The notes: generated from the sequence alone by a model not told the origin. A DNA stretch of 9,334 nt from CALARM01 sp964431735 (GCA_964431735.1 CAYSLJ010000220.1:1-9334); one strand, 5' to 3'. Positions 1 to 6,783 are shown, numbered from the stretch's first letter. Translations and numbers: made by a program.

Positions 1-12
1 ACGCGTCACGAT
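1..12 (-). repeat. Truncated (CGTNACG)n heptad array, reverse orientation
   Basis: The first 12 bases, ACGCGTCACGAT, are the exact reverse complement of the left end of the array at 9201-9212 (ATCGTGACGCGT). They contain one whole heptad, CGTCACG, plus part of a second, so the window appears to open inside a reverse-oriented copy of the repeat. Twelve bases are little evidence alone, but CG-rich sequence of this kind is otherwise almost absent from this AT-rich window. Confidence 0.6.
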
Positions 13-65
13 ATAGACGTAAATATGATTGGGTTATTTCTTGACAACCCCTAAGGAGAGAAACT

Positions 66-542
66 GTGTTATTAAAAAAGGGATTTTCTTTTATTGAATT
101 ACTGCTTGCCGTTATACTTCTTGGCGTCATCATTGTAACAATTCTCGGTGTATTTGTTCATGGTCTTCATGCTATAAAAAAAAGTCGTTATCGTGTAATA
201 GCAGTTAATATTGCCAATAAAAAATGTTCCGAGTTGCGGTATCTGTTTCTGAATAACGGCGACCCTATTGCTGCAGATACTATTAAAAATAATATATACG
301 GAACAGACAGTGTTGATAATGAGTTTAAATGGGACAGCGGTAATGTAGAGGTCACAGGAAAAGAAACTGTAGATAATAGACCTTACAACTTTATTATAAG
401 CATATCACAGGAAGGTTCAACAGATACAAAAGGTATAATATTACTCTTAAAAAAAATAGATATAGAAGTAAACTGGAAAGAAGTGGAAGGTACCCATAAT
501 GTTAAAATCTCAACTTATCTCTCACGACCGCCTGTATTGTAG
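66..542 (+). CDS. Type IV prepilin-like minor pseudopilin (GspI/PilV-like), 158 aa
   Basis: This looks like a minor pilin that is processed by prepilin peptidase and assembled into a type IV pilus or type II secretion pseudopilus. The N-terminus has a class III leader: basic MLLKKG, predicted cleavage after G6, mature F7, and the conserved Glu at mature position 5 (E11). A hydrophobic helix covers about residues 7-33. The C-terminal part is polar and ends in a beta-strand-like stretch around 'VNWKEVEG', typical of GspI/PilV-type proteins. The GTG start at 66 is set by AAGGAG at 53-58 and by the short leader. It is the first of three co-oriented pilin-like genes and overlaps the next by 44 nt. 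A TATGAT at 24-29 could be a -10 box, with the heptad remnant in the -35 slot; this is weak. A short open frame from base 1 ends in a TAA (52-54) that overlaps this Shine-Dalgarno, so the 3' end of an upstream pilin gene cannot be excluded. The family is secure; the subtype is an inference from gene order. Confidence 0.85.
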   Translation: MLLKKGFSFIELLLAVILLGVIIVTILGVFVHGLHAIKKSRYRVIAVNIANKKCSELRYLFLNNGDPIAADTIKNNIYGTDSVDNEFKWDSGNVEVTGKETVDNRPYNFIISISQEGSTDTKGIILLLKKIDIEVNWKEVEGTHNVKISTYLSRPPVL

Positions 543-1200
543 CTTTCCGAGAAAGATTTCAGGGAATACGAAAGGTTACAATATCCTGGAACTTACTATA
601 GGGATAGCAATATTTTTTTTATTTATGACAGGTATTTACAGTAGTTTTGATGTAGGACTTAAAAGCTGGCAGATAGGCAATACCAGATCTGAACTCCAGC
701 AGAGTGCGGAAGTTGCCATGAAAAGACTGCTGAGTGAACTTATTATAAGCACTCCTGTTTCAATGCAGATGTCAACTGATAAATACATATCCTTCGAATC
801 TCCGGTTAATCCGGTAGAGGCAAAATTTGAAAGAGATGAATCTGATCTGGGGATACCTCTCTGGCAGAATCATATTATCTATTATGTGTTACCTGAAGAC
901 GGTGACAGTACAAAATACATTCTTTACAGGAATTTTCAGACAAGAACTCCCAGTCGTATACCTCAGAAAATTCTTAATCCAGAACTTATGTGTCTTTCCA
1001 AAGGAAATAATAATATTAAAGTTCTGGCCAGAAATTTAAGTGGTGTCAAATTCGAAAAAAGCGGTAATGTTATAAATATAACCTTTAAATACAGGAAAAG
1101 AATTGCTTCAAATTCCAGGGTGGCTTTTTCTTCCGGAGGTGATAAAAATAAAGGGATTGAAGAACTGGAAATAAAAAACTCTGTTGAACCAAGAAATTGA
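499..1200 (+). CDS. Type IV prepilin-like minor pseudopilin (GspJ/PilW-like), 233 aa
   Basis: This is the second minor pilin of the operon. After an unusually long 26-residue leader comes KG followed by Y-N-I-L-E: cleavage is predicted after G26, with Glu at mature position 5 (E31). A hydrophobic segment follows at about residues 27-47. An amphipathic stretch around residues 60-80 (QQSAEVAMKRLLSEL) is the usual extension of the pilin spine helix and is typical of PilW/GspJ proteins. The rest is a polar globular domain with no motif I recognise. The ATG at 499 is the only conventional start upstream of the leader. It follows GGAAGG (485-490) and lies inside the previous gene, so translation is probably coupled. 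The reading frame is intact. The next gene starts 17 nt downstream. GspJ/PilW identity rests on size and on position between a GspI-like and a GspK-like protein. Confidence 0.82.
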   Translation: MLKSQLISHDRLYCSFPRKISGNTKGYNILELTIGIAIFFLFMTGIYSSFDVGLKSWQIGNTRSELQQSAEVAMKRLLSELIISTPVSMQMSTDKYISFESPVNPVEAKFERDESDLGIPLWQNHIIYYVLPEDGDSTKYILYRNFQTRTPSRIPQKILNPELMCLSKGNNNIKVLARNLSGVKFEKSGNVINITFKYRKRIASNSRVAFSSGGDKNKGIEELEIKNSVEPRN

Positions 1201-1217
1201 GAAAGGCGGTGTTATTT

Positions 1218-3794
1218 ATGAATATAGAAAAATCTAAAAAAGGGATGGCTCTTGTAACTATTTTACTGCTGACAGTATTACTTACTATAATGACTGTTTC
1301 AATGGTATTTATAAGTACCCAGCATCTCCGGCTTATGGGGAATGTAGAAGGTTACGACATATCTCTTAAAGCTGCAGAGGCAGGGGCGGAATATGCTCTT
1401 GCACAGCTTAATTCAAACCCTTTATGGGGAGATCCGAACACACCTGATGTGAATAAGACCCTGGGTAATGGCAGCAAATTTTATATTACTTTTAAGTCCG
1501 GTAATGACTATTACTCTTATAATAATTTGATGAGTACAAAAGCCCATAACCGAACAGGTATTTTACAGGGCAAAGTCCCTGCTTACACGGCTGAAATCAT
1601 CTCTATAGGAGAATCTCCTGGCAAGATAAAAAAAATACTCAGAGTTGTTTTTATCAGAGATGACCGTATACCGGCAAATGTTCTTGCCAAAGGTAAAATT
1701 TTCTTTAAATCAGGTAAAATATTCTTTACAGGTGAAGACGCAAATGAACCGGGATGGGTTTACAGTGACTGGAAGGATCCGAATAATGACCCGAACAGTT
1801 ACAGTATCTACAGTGACGAACTTAATACTGACTCTACGGTTAACGCTAAAGGAGGCATCATATCCAGCAGAGGAAAAATAAAACTGAATATAGCCAAAGA
1901 GGGGGATGTTTATGTAGACGAAAATACTGCAAAAAAAGTGGAAGGAACAGATATTGATATAAACAAGATGTTAAAAGAAGCATCTTCTGCAGATAGTACG
2001 ATAAAAACCGGTTATTCTTACCGTGTAACAACCTTTAATGGAATAAAAGATAATAATGATATTATGAAAAGCTTTATCAATATTAAATACGGGCCTGCAA
2101 AAAATCAGCTTCTTTCTCTATGTTATCCTGAAATACAATCCGGTTCTCCCGGCGGTTCAGGTGATGTATGCTATGTAAGTAAAGGAATATCAAGTGCACA
2201 TTATACTGTTTCAGGAGAACAGGAATCGTGGTTCAGCACGAAGACAGGCAACGGGAAATCATGGAATCAGATATCGGCCAGTGTCTCAGGAGTAGAAAAT
2301 TATGAAAAATTCAGTGCTTCCCAGGTTTACGATCCTAACGGAGAACCTGCAGGATGGGAATGGAAATCAGACGGGATAAGCAGCAGAGCTCTTACCACTG
2401 ACGGGCTGTCTTTCAGTCTTACAGAAGATAAAATATACGGCCAGAGCTTTTACTGTATTAAAGGGAAATCAAATATATTTGATCAAGAAATAGGCCTTGT
2501 AAGAATCGGTTCAGGAGGAGTTCCATGGCCTCCTGAGACAGGGAGCGGAATTTATGATATTGTAAAAAACAACACCCTTTTCGCAGAACCGGGAAAAACA
2601 ATGGATGGTTTCAGTGTTAATAAAACCGTTTCTGATGACGAAAAGGTTGAATATTCAGTATGTCTTCAGAGTGATGTATATGCAGATGTACAGACTCCGT
2701 CAGAATCAGATTATGCCCTTACCTGTAATGATGTGCAGGATAAAGCCTTTTCAATAAAAAGAGAATATTCTATGGATAATAGTCTTACAGGAGAGATGGT
2801 TCTCAATACATCACTGGATTTAAATGGTCACAATCTATATTCCGGCGGTCATACTTCCCTTGGTTTACTGTTAGAAAACAATAAGAACGAAGGCGGAATG
2901 GTTGTATCAGGAGGTAAATTGAATTATCTTTACGGATATGAAGGAGCAAATCTTACAGCAGTCAGTAAAGATGATCTTTATCTGCCTACATCAAATGAAT
3001 CAAATAAATATACTTTGAAAGGTTATTTATATACTGATAATGATCTTGTTATAGAAGCTATAAATGACAAAGTCAATTTAAAAACCACCGGTTCAATTGA
3101 AACGGCAGCAGGAGGAAGGGTTGTCACTACAAACTGTTTGATAGAAAGAGATGAACCTCTAAAAAACGTAAATAATCCGACTTCGAAAGAAGAACTGCAG
3201 TGTGAAGATCTGCCATTTATTGAAATAGATAACGGAAGCAGTTTTATGATACCTGACAGGGCTGTTAAAATGAATTATACCAATGCATCAGGCACATTAT
3301 CAACGGAGATTGATTTAACAGGTTATCAGGTAAGTTATGCTACCGATATGTCCGGCAATGTTTCAATAGAGAAGGTTTATAAATTAGAGACTCTTACCTC
3401 CACGTTAGATCCCAATGATACCATAGAAGCATATGTAGAACTTCCTTATAACGGAGAAGCAATTACCTTTCCAGGTGGAAAATATACGGGAAACAAAGTA
3501 AGTATGGCAGATATAAACTGTTCCGGCGGCGATCCGAACGAAGTAATTGCAAATATAGGACAGCTTTTATATGATAATTACAAACATTCGGAAGTTAAAC
3601 TGACAGGACAGATTGTAACCAATAATGAACGGACAGGCAATCAGGATAATAATGGCGATATGAATATAATAATAGATCCCGGTCAATACAGTAAGTTTAA
3701 CAGCATAAATGATATAGTGGATATATCGGCTCTAGTAAATGCCAGGCAGGAGAATTTTACAATAAGACGAATGTGCTGGGAAATTATAAGATAG
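1218..3794 (+). CDS. Very large PilX/GspK-like minor pilin lacking Glu5, about 858 aa
   Basis: The N-terminus is a prepilin leader, MNIEKSKKG, with predicted cleavage after G9. It is followed by a hydrophobic helix (about residues 10-34) and the AEAGAEYA motif (53-60) characteristic of PilX N-terminal domains. Mature position 5 is Thr (T14), not Glu; loss of Glu5 is known for GspK. The remaining 780 or so residues are a large extracellular domain rich in Gly, Ser, Asn and Asp. It has a 7-residue tandem repeat (GKIFFKS, GKIFFTG; 21-nt period from 1692), short beta-rich stretches, several Asp/Asn-rich loops (DPNNDPN, NQDNNGD) that might bind calcium, and nine cysteines. This is several times longer than a typical PilX. 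I prefer the ATG at 1218, 9 nt after AAAGGCGG (1202-1208), over a TTG at 1197. The TTG start would add seven residues and overlap the upstream stop codon. By analogy with GspK it may cap the pilus tip and carry an adhesive or enzymatic domain, but no catalytic motif is visible. Confidence 0.8.
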   Translation: MNIEKSKKGMALVTILLLTVLLTIMTVSMVFISTQHLRLMGNVEGYDISLKAAEAGAEYALAQLNSNPLWGDPNTPDVNKTLGNGSKFYITFKSGNDYYSYNNLMSTKAHNRTGILQGKVPAYTAEIISIGESPGKIKKILRVVFIRDDRIPANVLAKGKIFFKSGKIFFTGEDANEPGWVYSDWKDPNNDPNSYSIYSDELNTDSTVNAKGGIISSRGKIKLNIAKEGDVYVDENTAKKVEGTDIDINKMLKEASSADSTIKTGYSYRVTTFNGIKDNNDIMKSFINIKYGPAKNQLLSLCYPEIQSGSPGGSGDVCYVSKGISSAHYTVSGEQESWFSTKTGNGKSWNQISASVSGVENYEKFSASQVYDPNGEPAGWEWKSDGISSRALTTDGLSFSLTEDKIYGQSFYCIKGKSNIFDQEIGLVRIGSGGVPWPPETGSGIYDIVKNNTLFAEPGKTMDGFSVNKTVSDDEKVEYSVCLQSDVYADVQTPSESDYALTCNDVQDKAFSIKREYSMDNSLTGEMVLNTSLDLNGHNLYSGGHTSLGLLLENNKNEGGMVVSGGKLNYLYGYEGANLTAVSKDDLYLPTSNESNKYTLKGYLYTDNDLVIEAINDKVNLKTTGSIETAAGGRVVTTNCLIERDEPLKNVNNPTSKEELQCEDLPFIEIDNGSSFMIPDRAVKMNYTNASGTLSTEIDLTGYQVSYATDMSGNVSIEKVYKLETLTSTLDPNDTIEAYVELPYNGEAITFPGGKYTGNKVSMADINCSGGDPNEVIANIGQLLYDNYKHSEVKLTGQIVTNNERTGNQDNNGDMNIIIDPGQYSKFNSINDIVDISALVNARQENFTIRRMCWEIIR

Positions 3795-3829
3795 TGAGTG
3801 GTGAATCTGGTCAATGCTCATTATTTTTT
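3791..3829 (+). terminator. Intrinsic terminator of the pilin operon, overlapping the last stop codon
   Basis: The left arm ATAGTGAGTGGTGA (3791-3804) pairs with TCAATGCTCATTAT (3811-3824) across a 6-nt loop. The 14-position stem has one G/A mismatch and three G-U pairs. Five more T residues run to 3829. The TAG stop codon (3792-3794) lies inside the left arm. The stem is AT-rich but long, and its place directly at the end of the last pilin gene supports a real terminator. Confidence 0.7.
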
Positions 3830-3847
3830 GTAGGAATTTTTATATAA

Positions 3848-3882
3848 AGATTGAATCTTACCCGGGTAGAGATAGATAATCT
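3848..3882. repeat. Imperfect palindrome centred on ACCCGGGT, abutting a heptad array
   Basis: The outer arms are AGATT and AATCT. The inner arms ATCTTACCC and GGGTAGAGAT pair with one wobble and one bulged base, and the centre is CCCGGG. The last base of the palindrome is adjacent to the first CGTGACG unit of the following array. No T-run follows, so it is not a standard terminator. It could form a cruciform or bind a dimeric protein; function unknown. Confidence 0.45.
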
Positions 3883-3906
3883 CGTGACGCGTCACGCGTG
3901 ACGGGA
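3883..3906 (+). repeat. (CGTNACG)3 heptad array, central bases G, C, G
   Basis: Three abutting heptamers, CGTGACG, CGTCACG and CGTGACG, are followed by GGAG. Each unit reads CGT-N-ACG and is palindromic except for its central base. Units 1-2 and units 2-3 also form perfect 14-bp palindromes, and every junction makes ACGCGT. The array lies between the pilin terminator and the decarboxylase gene. It is one of three complete arrays in the window. Confidence 0.85.
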
Positions 3907-3927
3907 GCAATTTTTTTTGATTATACT
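3898..3927 (+). promoter_or_regulatory. Candidate promoter of the decarboxylase gene, -35 inside the heptad array
   Basis: TATACT (3922-3927) is a good -10 match. Eighteen nt upstream the last heptad supplies GTGACG (3898-3903), which shares the TGAC core of TTGACA. A promoter is expected here because the pilin operon is terminated upstream and the gene's ribosome binding site starts at 3951. The weak -35 makes this tentative. Confidence 0.38.
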
Positions 3928-3965
3928 CAGATCAATAGGTTAAAACTACTAAAGGAGATATTATT

Positions 3966-5408
3966 ATGTATCATATAAATAGGGATATGAATCCCGAAGA
4001 ATTCCGTTCTTACGGCCATAAAGTAATTGACTGGATTTCAGATTATCTGAAAAATACCGAAAAATATCCTGTAATGGCTCAGGTAAAGCCGGGAGATATA
4101 AAAAAGAAACTTCCTGTTACTCCACCAGAACACGGGGAAAACATGGATGACATACTGAAGGATTTTCAGGATATAATCATGCCGGGTATAACCCACTGGA
4201 ATCATCCGGCATTTTTTGCCTATTTTTCCATAACAGGCTCAGCCCCGGGCATACTGGGCGAACTGCTCTGTTCTGCTCTGAACGTAAACGGTATGCTCTG
4301 GAAATCATCGCCTTCCGCTACGGAACTTGAAACAGTAGTTCTTGACTGGCTGAGACAGATGATAGGACTTCCGCCGGAATTTCAGGGTATCATCTACGAC
4401 ACTGCCTCTGTATCCAGCATGCATGCCATTGCTGCGGCAAGGGAAGCCATCGGTCTCAATGTAAGAGAAGAAGGACTCTGCGGCCGCCCCGATATGCCCC
4501 GGCTCAGAGTGTATATTTCTGAACAGACCCATTCTTCAGTGGAAAAAGGGGCAATAACCCTGGGAATAGGCCGGAAAAATGTCAGGAAAATACCTGTAGA
4601 CGATAGGTTCCGCATGATACCCGATAAATTACAGGAAGCTATAGAGGAAGATATTAAAAATGGGTACAGGCCCTTTTTCGTAACTGCCACAATAGGCACT
4701 ACTTCCACGACAAGTATTGACCCTGTGCCTGCCATAGCAGATATAGCAAAAAAATATAATCTCTGGCTTCATGTCGACGGAGCTTACGGAGGTTCTGCAG
4801 CAGTCGTGCCTGAGATGAAATGGATCATGGAAGGGTGTGACAGGGCCGATTCAATGGTGGTAAATCCCCATAAATGGCTTTTTACTCCCTGTGACATAAG
4901 CGTTTTTTACTGTAAGAGATTTGACACCTTAAAACAGGCATTCAGCCTTGTAGCAGAATATCTGAAGACTTCAGAAGACAGCGCAGTGAGAAATTATATG
5001 GATTACGGAGTTCAGCTCGGAAGGAGATTTAGGTCGCTAAAACTCTGGATGGTAATAAGAACCTTCGGCCATGAAGGACTTGCAGAGAGATTGAAATTTC
5101 ATATGGAACTGGCGAAAAAAGTGACTTCATGGATTGGAGACGATGAGAATTTCGAACTTATGGCACCAGTTCCCTTCAGCACCGTATGTTTTCGCGCAAA
5201 ACCGAAATATATGGATGAAGACAGACTGAACCTGTTAAACGAAACCCTTATGGACAATGTTAACAGAACAGGAAAGGTCTTTTTCTCACATACGAAATTA
5301 AAGGGGAAATTCACAATCAGAATGGCCATAGGCAATCTGAAAACTACTGAAGAACATGTAAAACAGGCATGGAAGCTGGTGAAGGAAGAGTTACAGAGAT
5401 TAATCTAA
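3966..5408 (+). CDS. Aromatic L-amino-acid decarboxylase (group II PLP-dependent), 480 aa
   Basis: The protein should be a cytosolic PLP enzyme that removes the carboxyl group of an aromatic amino acid (tryptophan, tyrosine, phenylalanine or a relative) to give an arylalkylamine. Its 480 residues equal the length of animal DOPA decarboxylase. The PLP lysine is K303 in NPHKWLF. The pyridine-nitrogen Asp is D271 in HVDGAYGG, and the ring-stacking His is H189 in EQTHSS. The phosphate-site stretch TASVSS is at 146-151. The flexible catalytic loop before LGRRFRSLK keeps a Tyr (Y344) at the position that favours decarboxylation over aldehyde formation. The ATG start is fixed by AAAGGAG (3951-3957). 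The gene stands alone between two heptad arrays, with no amino acid/amine antiporter beside it. By eye it is more GC-rich than the pilin genes, including a GCGGCCGC. Substrate cannot be read from sequence. Family assignment is very secure. Confidence 0.95.
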   Translation: MYHINRDMNPEEFRSYGHKVIDWISDYLKNTEKYPVMAQVKPGDIKKKLPVTPPEHGENMDDILKDFQDIIMPGITHWNHPAFFAYFSITGSAPGILGELLCSALNVNGMLWKSSPSATELETVVLDWLRQMIGLPPEFQGIIYDTASVSSMHAIAAAREAIGLNVREEGLCGRPDMPRLRVYISEQTHSSVEKGAITLGIGRKNVRKIPVDDRFRMIPDKLQEAIEEDIKNGYRPFFVTATIGTTSTTSIDPVPAIADIAKKYNLWLHVDGAYGGSAAVVPEMKWIMEGCDRADSMVVNPHKWLFTPCDISVFYCKRFDTLKQAFSLVAEYLKTSEDSAVRNYMDYGVQLGRRFRSLKLWMVIRTFGHEGLAERLKFHMELAKKVTSWIGDDENFELMAPVPFSTVCFRAKPKYMDEDRLNLLNETLMDNVNRTGKVFFSHTKLKGKFTIRMAIGNLKTTEEHVKQAWKLVKEELQRLI

Positions 5409-5417
5409 AAAATGAAT

Positions 5418-5462
5418 AGCAGGCTGTATTACTGAGGTGAGTATAAATAATACATACATGCT
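5418..5462. repeat. Imperfect inverted repeat after the decarboxylase gene
   Basis: The perfect inner arms TGTATTA (5425-5431) and TAATACA (5448-5454) are flanked by a second matching pair, AGCA (5418-5421) and TGCT (5459-5462). It begins 10 nt after the decarboxylase stop codon and ends 2 nt before the next heptad array. No T-run follows, so it is at best a weak terminator. The arrangement mirrors the palindrome-array pair at 3848-3906. Confidence 0.4.
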
Positions 5463-5464
5463 CT

Positions 5465-5488
5465 CGTGACGCGTGACGCGTGACGGGA
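5465..5488 (+). repeat. (CGTNACG)3 heptad array, central bases G, G, G
   Basis: Three identical abutting CGTGACG units are followed by GGAA. Orientation is the same as the copy at 3883, so the decarboxylase gene lies between two direct copies of the repeat. The array sits in the spacer between that gene and the convergent hydrolase gene. Confidence 0.85.
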
Positions 5489-5604
5489 AGATATCCATCG
5501 TAATTTTATTTCTCAAAAGAAAATATCAAAAGATATAAAATCATTTCCATTTTAAATTTTCTTCCACTCCATGCCAGAAATTCTAAAGCTCACGAGCCAG
5601 ACAA

Positions 5605-5665
5605 GTGAAAAGTGAAAATAAACAGAATTTTACTTACTTTTCACTTTTCACCAATCACTTTTCAC
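5605..5665. repeat. Inverted GTGAAAA heptads in a convergent spacer
   Basis: The left arm GTGAAAAGTGAAAA (5605-5618) is perfectly complementary to TTTTCACTTTTCAC (5638-5651). A further partial unit, CACTTTTCAC, follows at 5656-5665. The loop is 19 nt. It lies between the convergent decarboxylase (+) and hydrolase (-) genes, ending 9 nt before the hydrolase stop codon. A 14-bp hairpin readable on both strands could act as a shared transcription end or RNA-stabilising stem, but no clear T-run is attached. It resembles the GTGA-based heptad repeats scattered in many bacterial genomes. The rest of this spacer (5489-5604) holds only a small AT hairpin (5523-5536). Confidence 0.65.
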
Positions 5666-5673
5666 TGACTTTA

Positions 5674-6783
5674 CTATATAAAATCCCTTATTGCCTTCTC
5701 TATATAACCGGTCTCATAAATACATGACAGATGGCCGTTGCCGCTGTCATAATAAAAACACTGGCAATCTTTAATAGAGTTCTTTGCCTCTTCAGCCTGT
5801 GGCCTTGTAAACATAAGATCTGAATCGTCTATTATCATCAGGGTCTTTGCTTTAATTTTTGCCAGAGCCTCTTCCAGACTCTCTGAACCTTCTCTCAGGT
5901 CATACAAAATATTTGCCTTTGCTATGTACATATAGGAATTTGCGTCAAAAAACTGCATTCTCCCGAGGACAATGTTTTCAATTTCTTTTTCCACAAGGAA
6001 TTTTCCCTGAAAACTTCTATAAGGGTTTTCATATTTCTTGAATTCAGGGTCGGCAAATTTCCGGCCGAAACTTTCTTCTGCCCATTTATCCGTCCTGGTT
6101 GCTATGAGAAGATTTTTAAAGGCAAGCAATAGGCCCCTCTGAGGAGGTTTTTTATCGTAATAAGCTCCTCCCCTCCAGTCCGGGTCAAGCATGATTGCAT
6201 CGATACCGAGCTGATTGGGAACCATTATGCCAAATGGCCTTATCATGGGAGTGGCAGCTACGGAGATGATTTTTTCCACATCATCAGGGAAAAACCTTCC
6301 CCACATGAAAGACTGAAGCCCCCCCATGGACGGCCCTGCCACAAGTTTCAACTTTTTTATTCCCAGACTGTCCAGTAATTTTCTCTGAAGCCTTACTACA
6401 TCTTTAATGGTAAATATAGGGAAATACATGCCATATTCCTTCCCTGTTACAGGGTTTATGGAAGCAGGCCCTGTAGTTATGACATTTGGATTATAGCAAT
6501 TTATATTTGACAGCACATCTGAACTTATGACAAAATATTTATCTGTATCTATGGCTTTACCCGGGCCTACAAGGTTATCCCACCATCCGGGAACAGGTTC
6601 GTTTTCTTTATATTTTCCTGCCACATGACTTGTGCCGGTAAAAAAATGGCAGATCATAACAGCATTATTTTTTTCTTCATTTAATGTTCCGTATGTTTCA
6701 TAACCTATTTTTACGGGGATAGATACATCTGCTTCTTCGAAATAAAATTCATCGAGAGAAAAACACTTCTTTTCAACAATCAT
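5674..6783 (-). CDS. MetX-superfamily alpha/beta hydrolase (homoserine acetyltransferase-like), 369 aa
   Basis: This is a cytosolic alpha/beta-fold protein clearly related along its whole length to MetX, which acetylates homoserine for methionine synthesis. Shared marks are the oxyanion-region motif CHFFTGTSHVAG (45-56), GWWDNLVGPGKAIDTDKYF (66-84), TGPASINP (104-111), the nucleophile elbow GPSMGG with S152, and DPDWRGGAYY (200-209). The predicted triad is S152, D322 (DSDLMF) and H351 (GNGH). It is divergent: about seven residues are inserted before TGPASINP, and the usual GLAVARM segment reads GLLLAFK (217-223), replacing its Arg with F222. From memory that Arg (Arg227 in mycobacterial MetX) binds the homoserine carboxylate, so a different acyl acceptor or plain hydrolysis is possible. 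I therefore give no gene symbol. The ATG at 6783 is preceded by AAAGGAG (complement of 6793-6799). The gene is divergent from the metal ABC transporter and shares its promoter region. Confidence 0.85.
   Translation of the reverse strand: MIVEKKCFSLDEFYFEEADVSIPVKIGYETYGTLNEEKNNAVMICHFFTGTSHVAGKYKENEPVPGWWDNLVGPGKAIDTDKYFVISSDVLSNINCYNPNVITTGPASINPVTGKEYGMYFPIFTIKDVVRLQRKLLDSLGIKKLKLVAGPSMGGLQSFMWGRFFPDDVEKIISVAATPMIRPFGIMVPNQLGIDAIMLDPDWRGGAYYDKKPPQRGLLLAFKNLLIATRTDKWAEESFGRKFADPEFKKYENPYRSFQGKFLVEKEIENIVLGRMQFFDANSYMYIAKANILYDLREGSESLEEALAKIKAKTLMIIDDSDLMFTRPQAEEAKNSIKDCQCFYYDSGNGHLSCIYETGYIEKAIRDFI

Noticed and set aside
1..54. C-terminus of an upstream pilin gene (open frame ending in TAA at 52-54)
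   Set aside because: Seventeen codons are too few, another frame is almost as open, and the first 12 bases look like an intergenic repeat. It is mentioned only as an alternative.
1197..1217. TTG start at 1197 for the giant pilin
   Set aside because: It would overlap the upstream stop codon, lacks a placed Shine-Dalgarno, and lengthens the leader. The ATG at 1218 has AAAGGCGG at proper spacing and a typical 9-residue leader.
3883..3903. CRISPR-like or simple-slippage interpretation of the heptad arrays
   Set aside because: Units abut without unique spacers and are only 7 bp, so this is not CRISPR. Fixed outer units and a variable central base do not look like plain slippage.
4394..4735. Antisense open frame of 113 codons inside the decarboxylase gene
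   Set aside because: It lies wholly opposite a conserved enzyme gene, has no ribosome binding site I can see, and its translation resembles no protein; it is a shadow frame.
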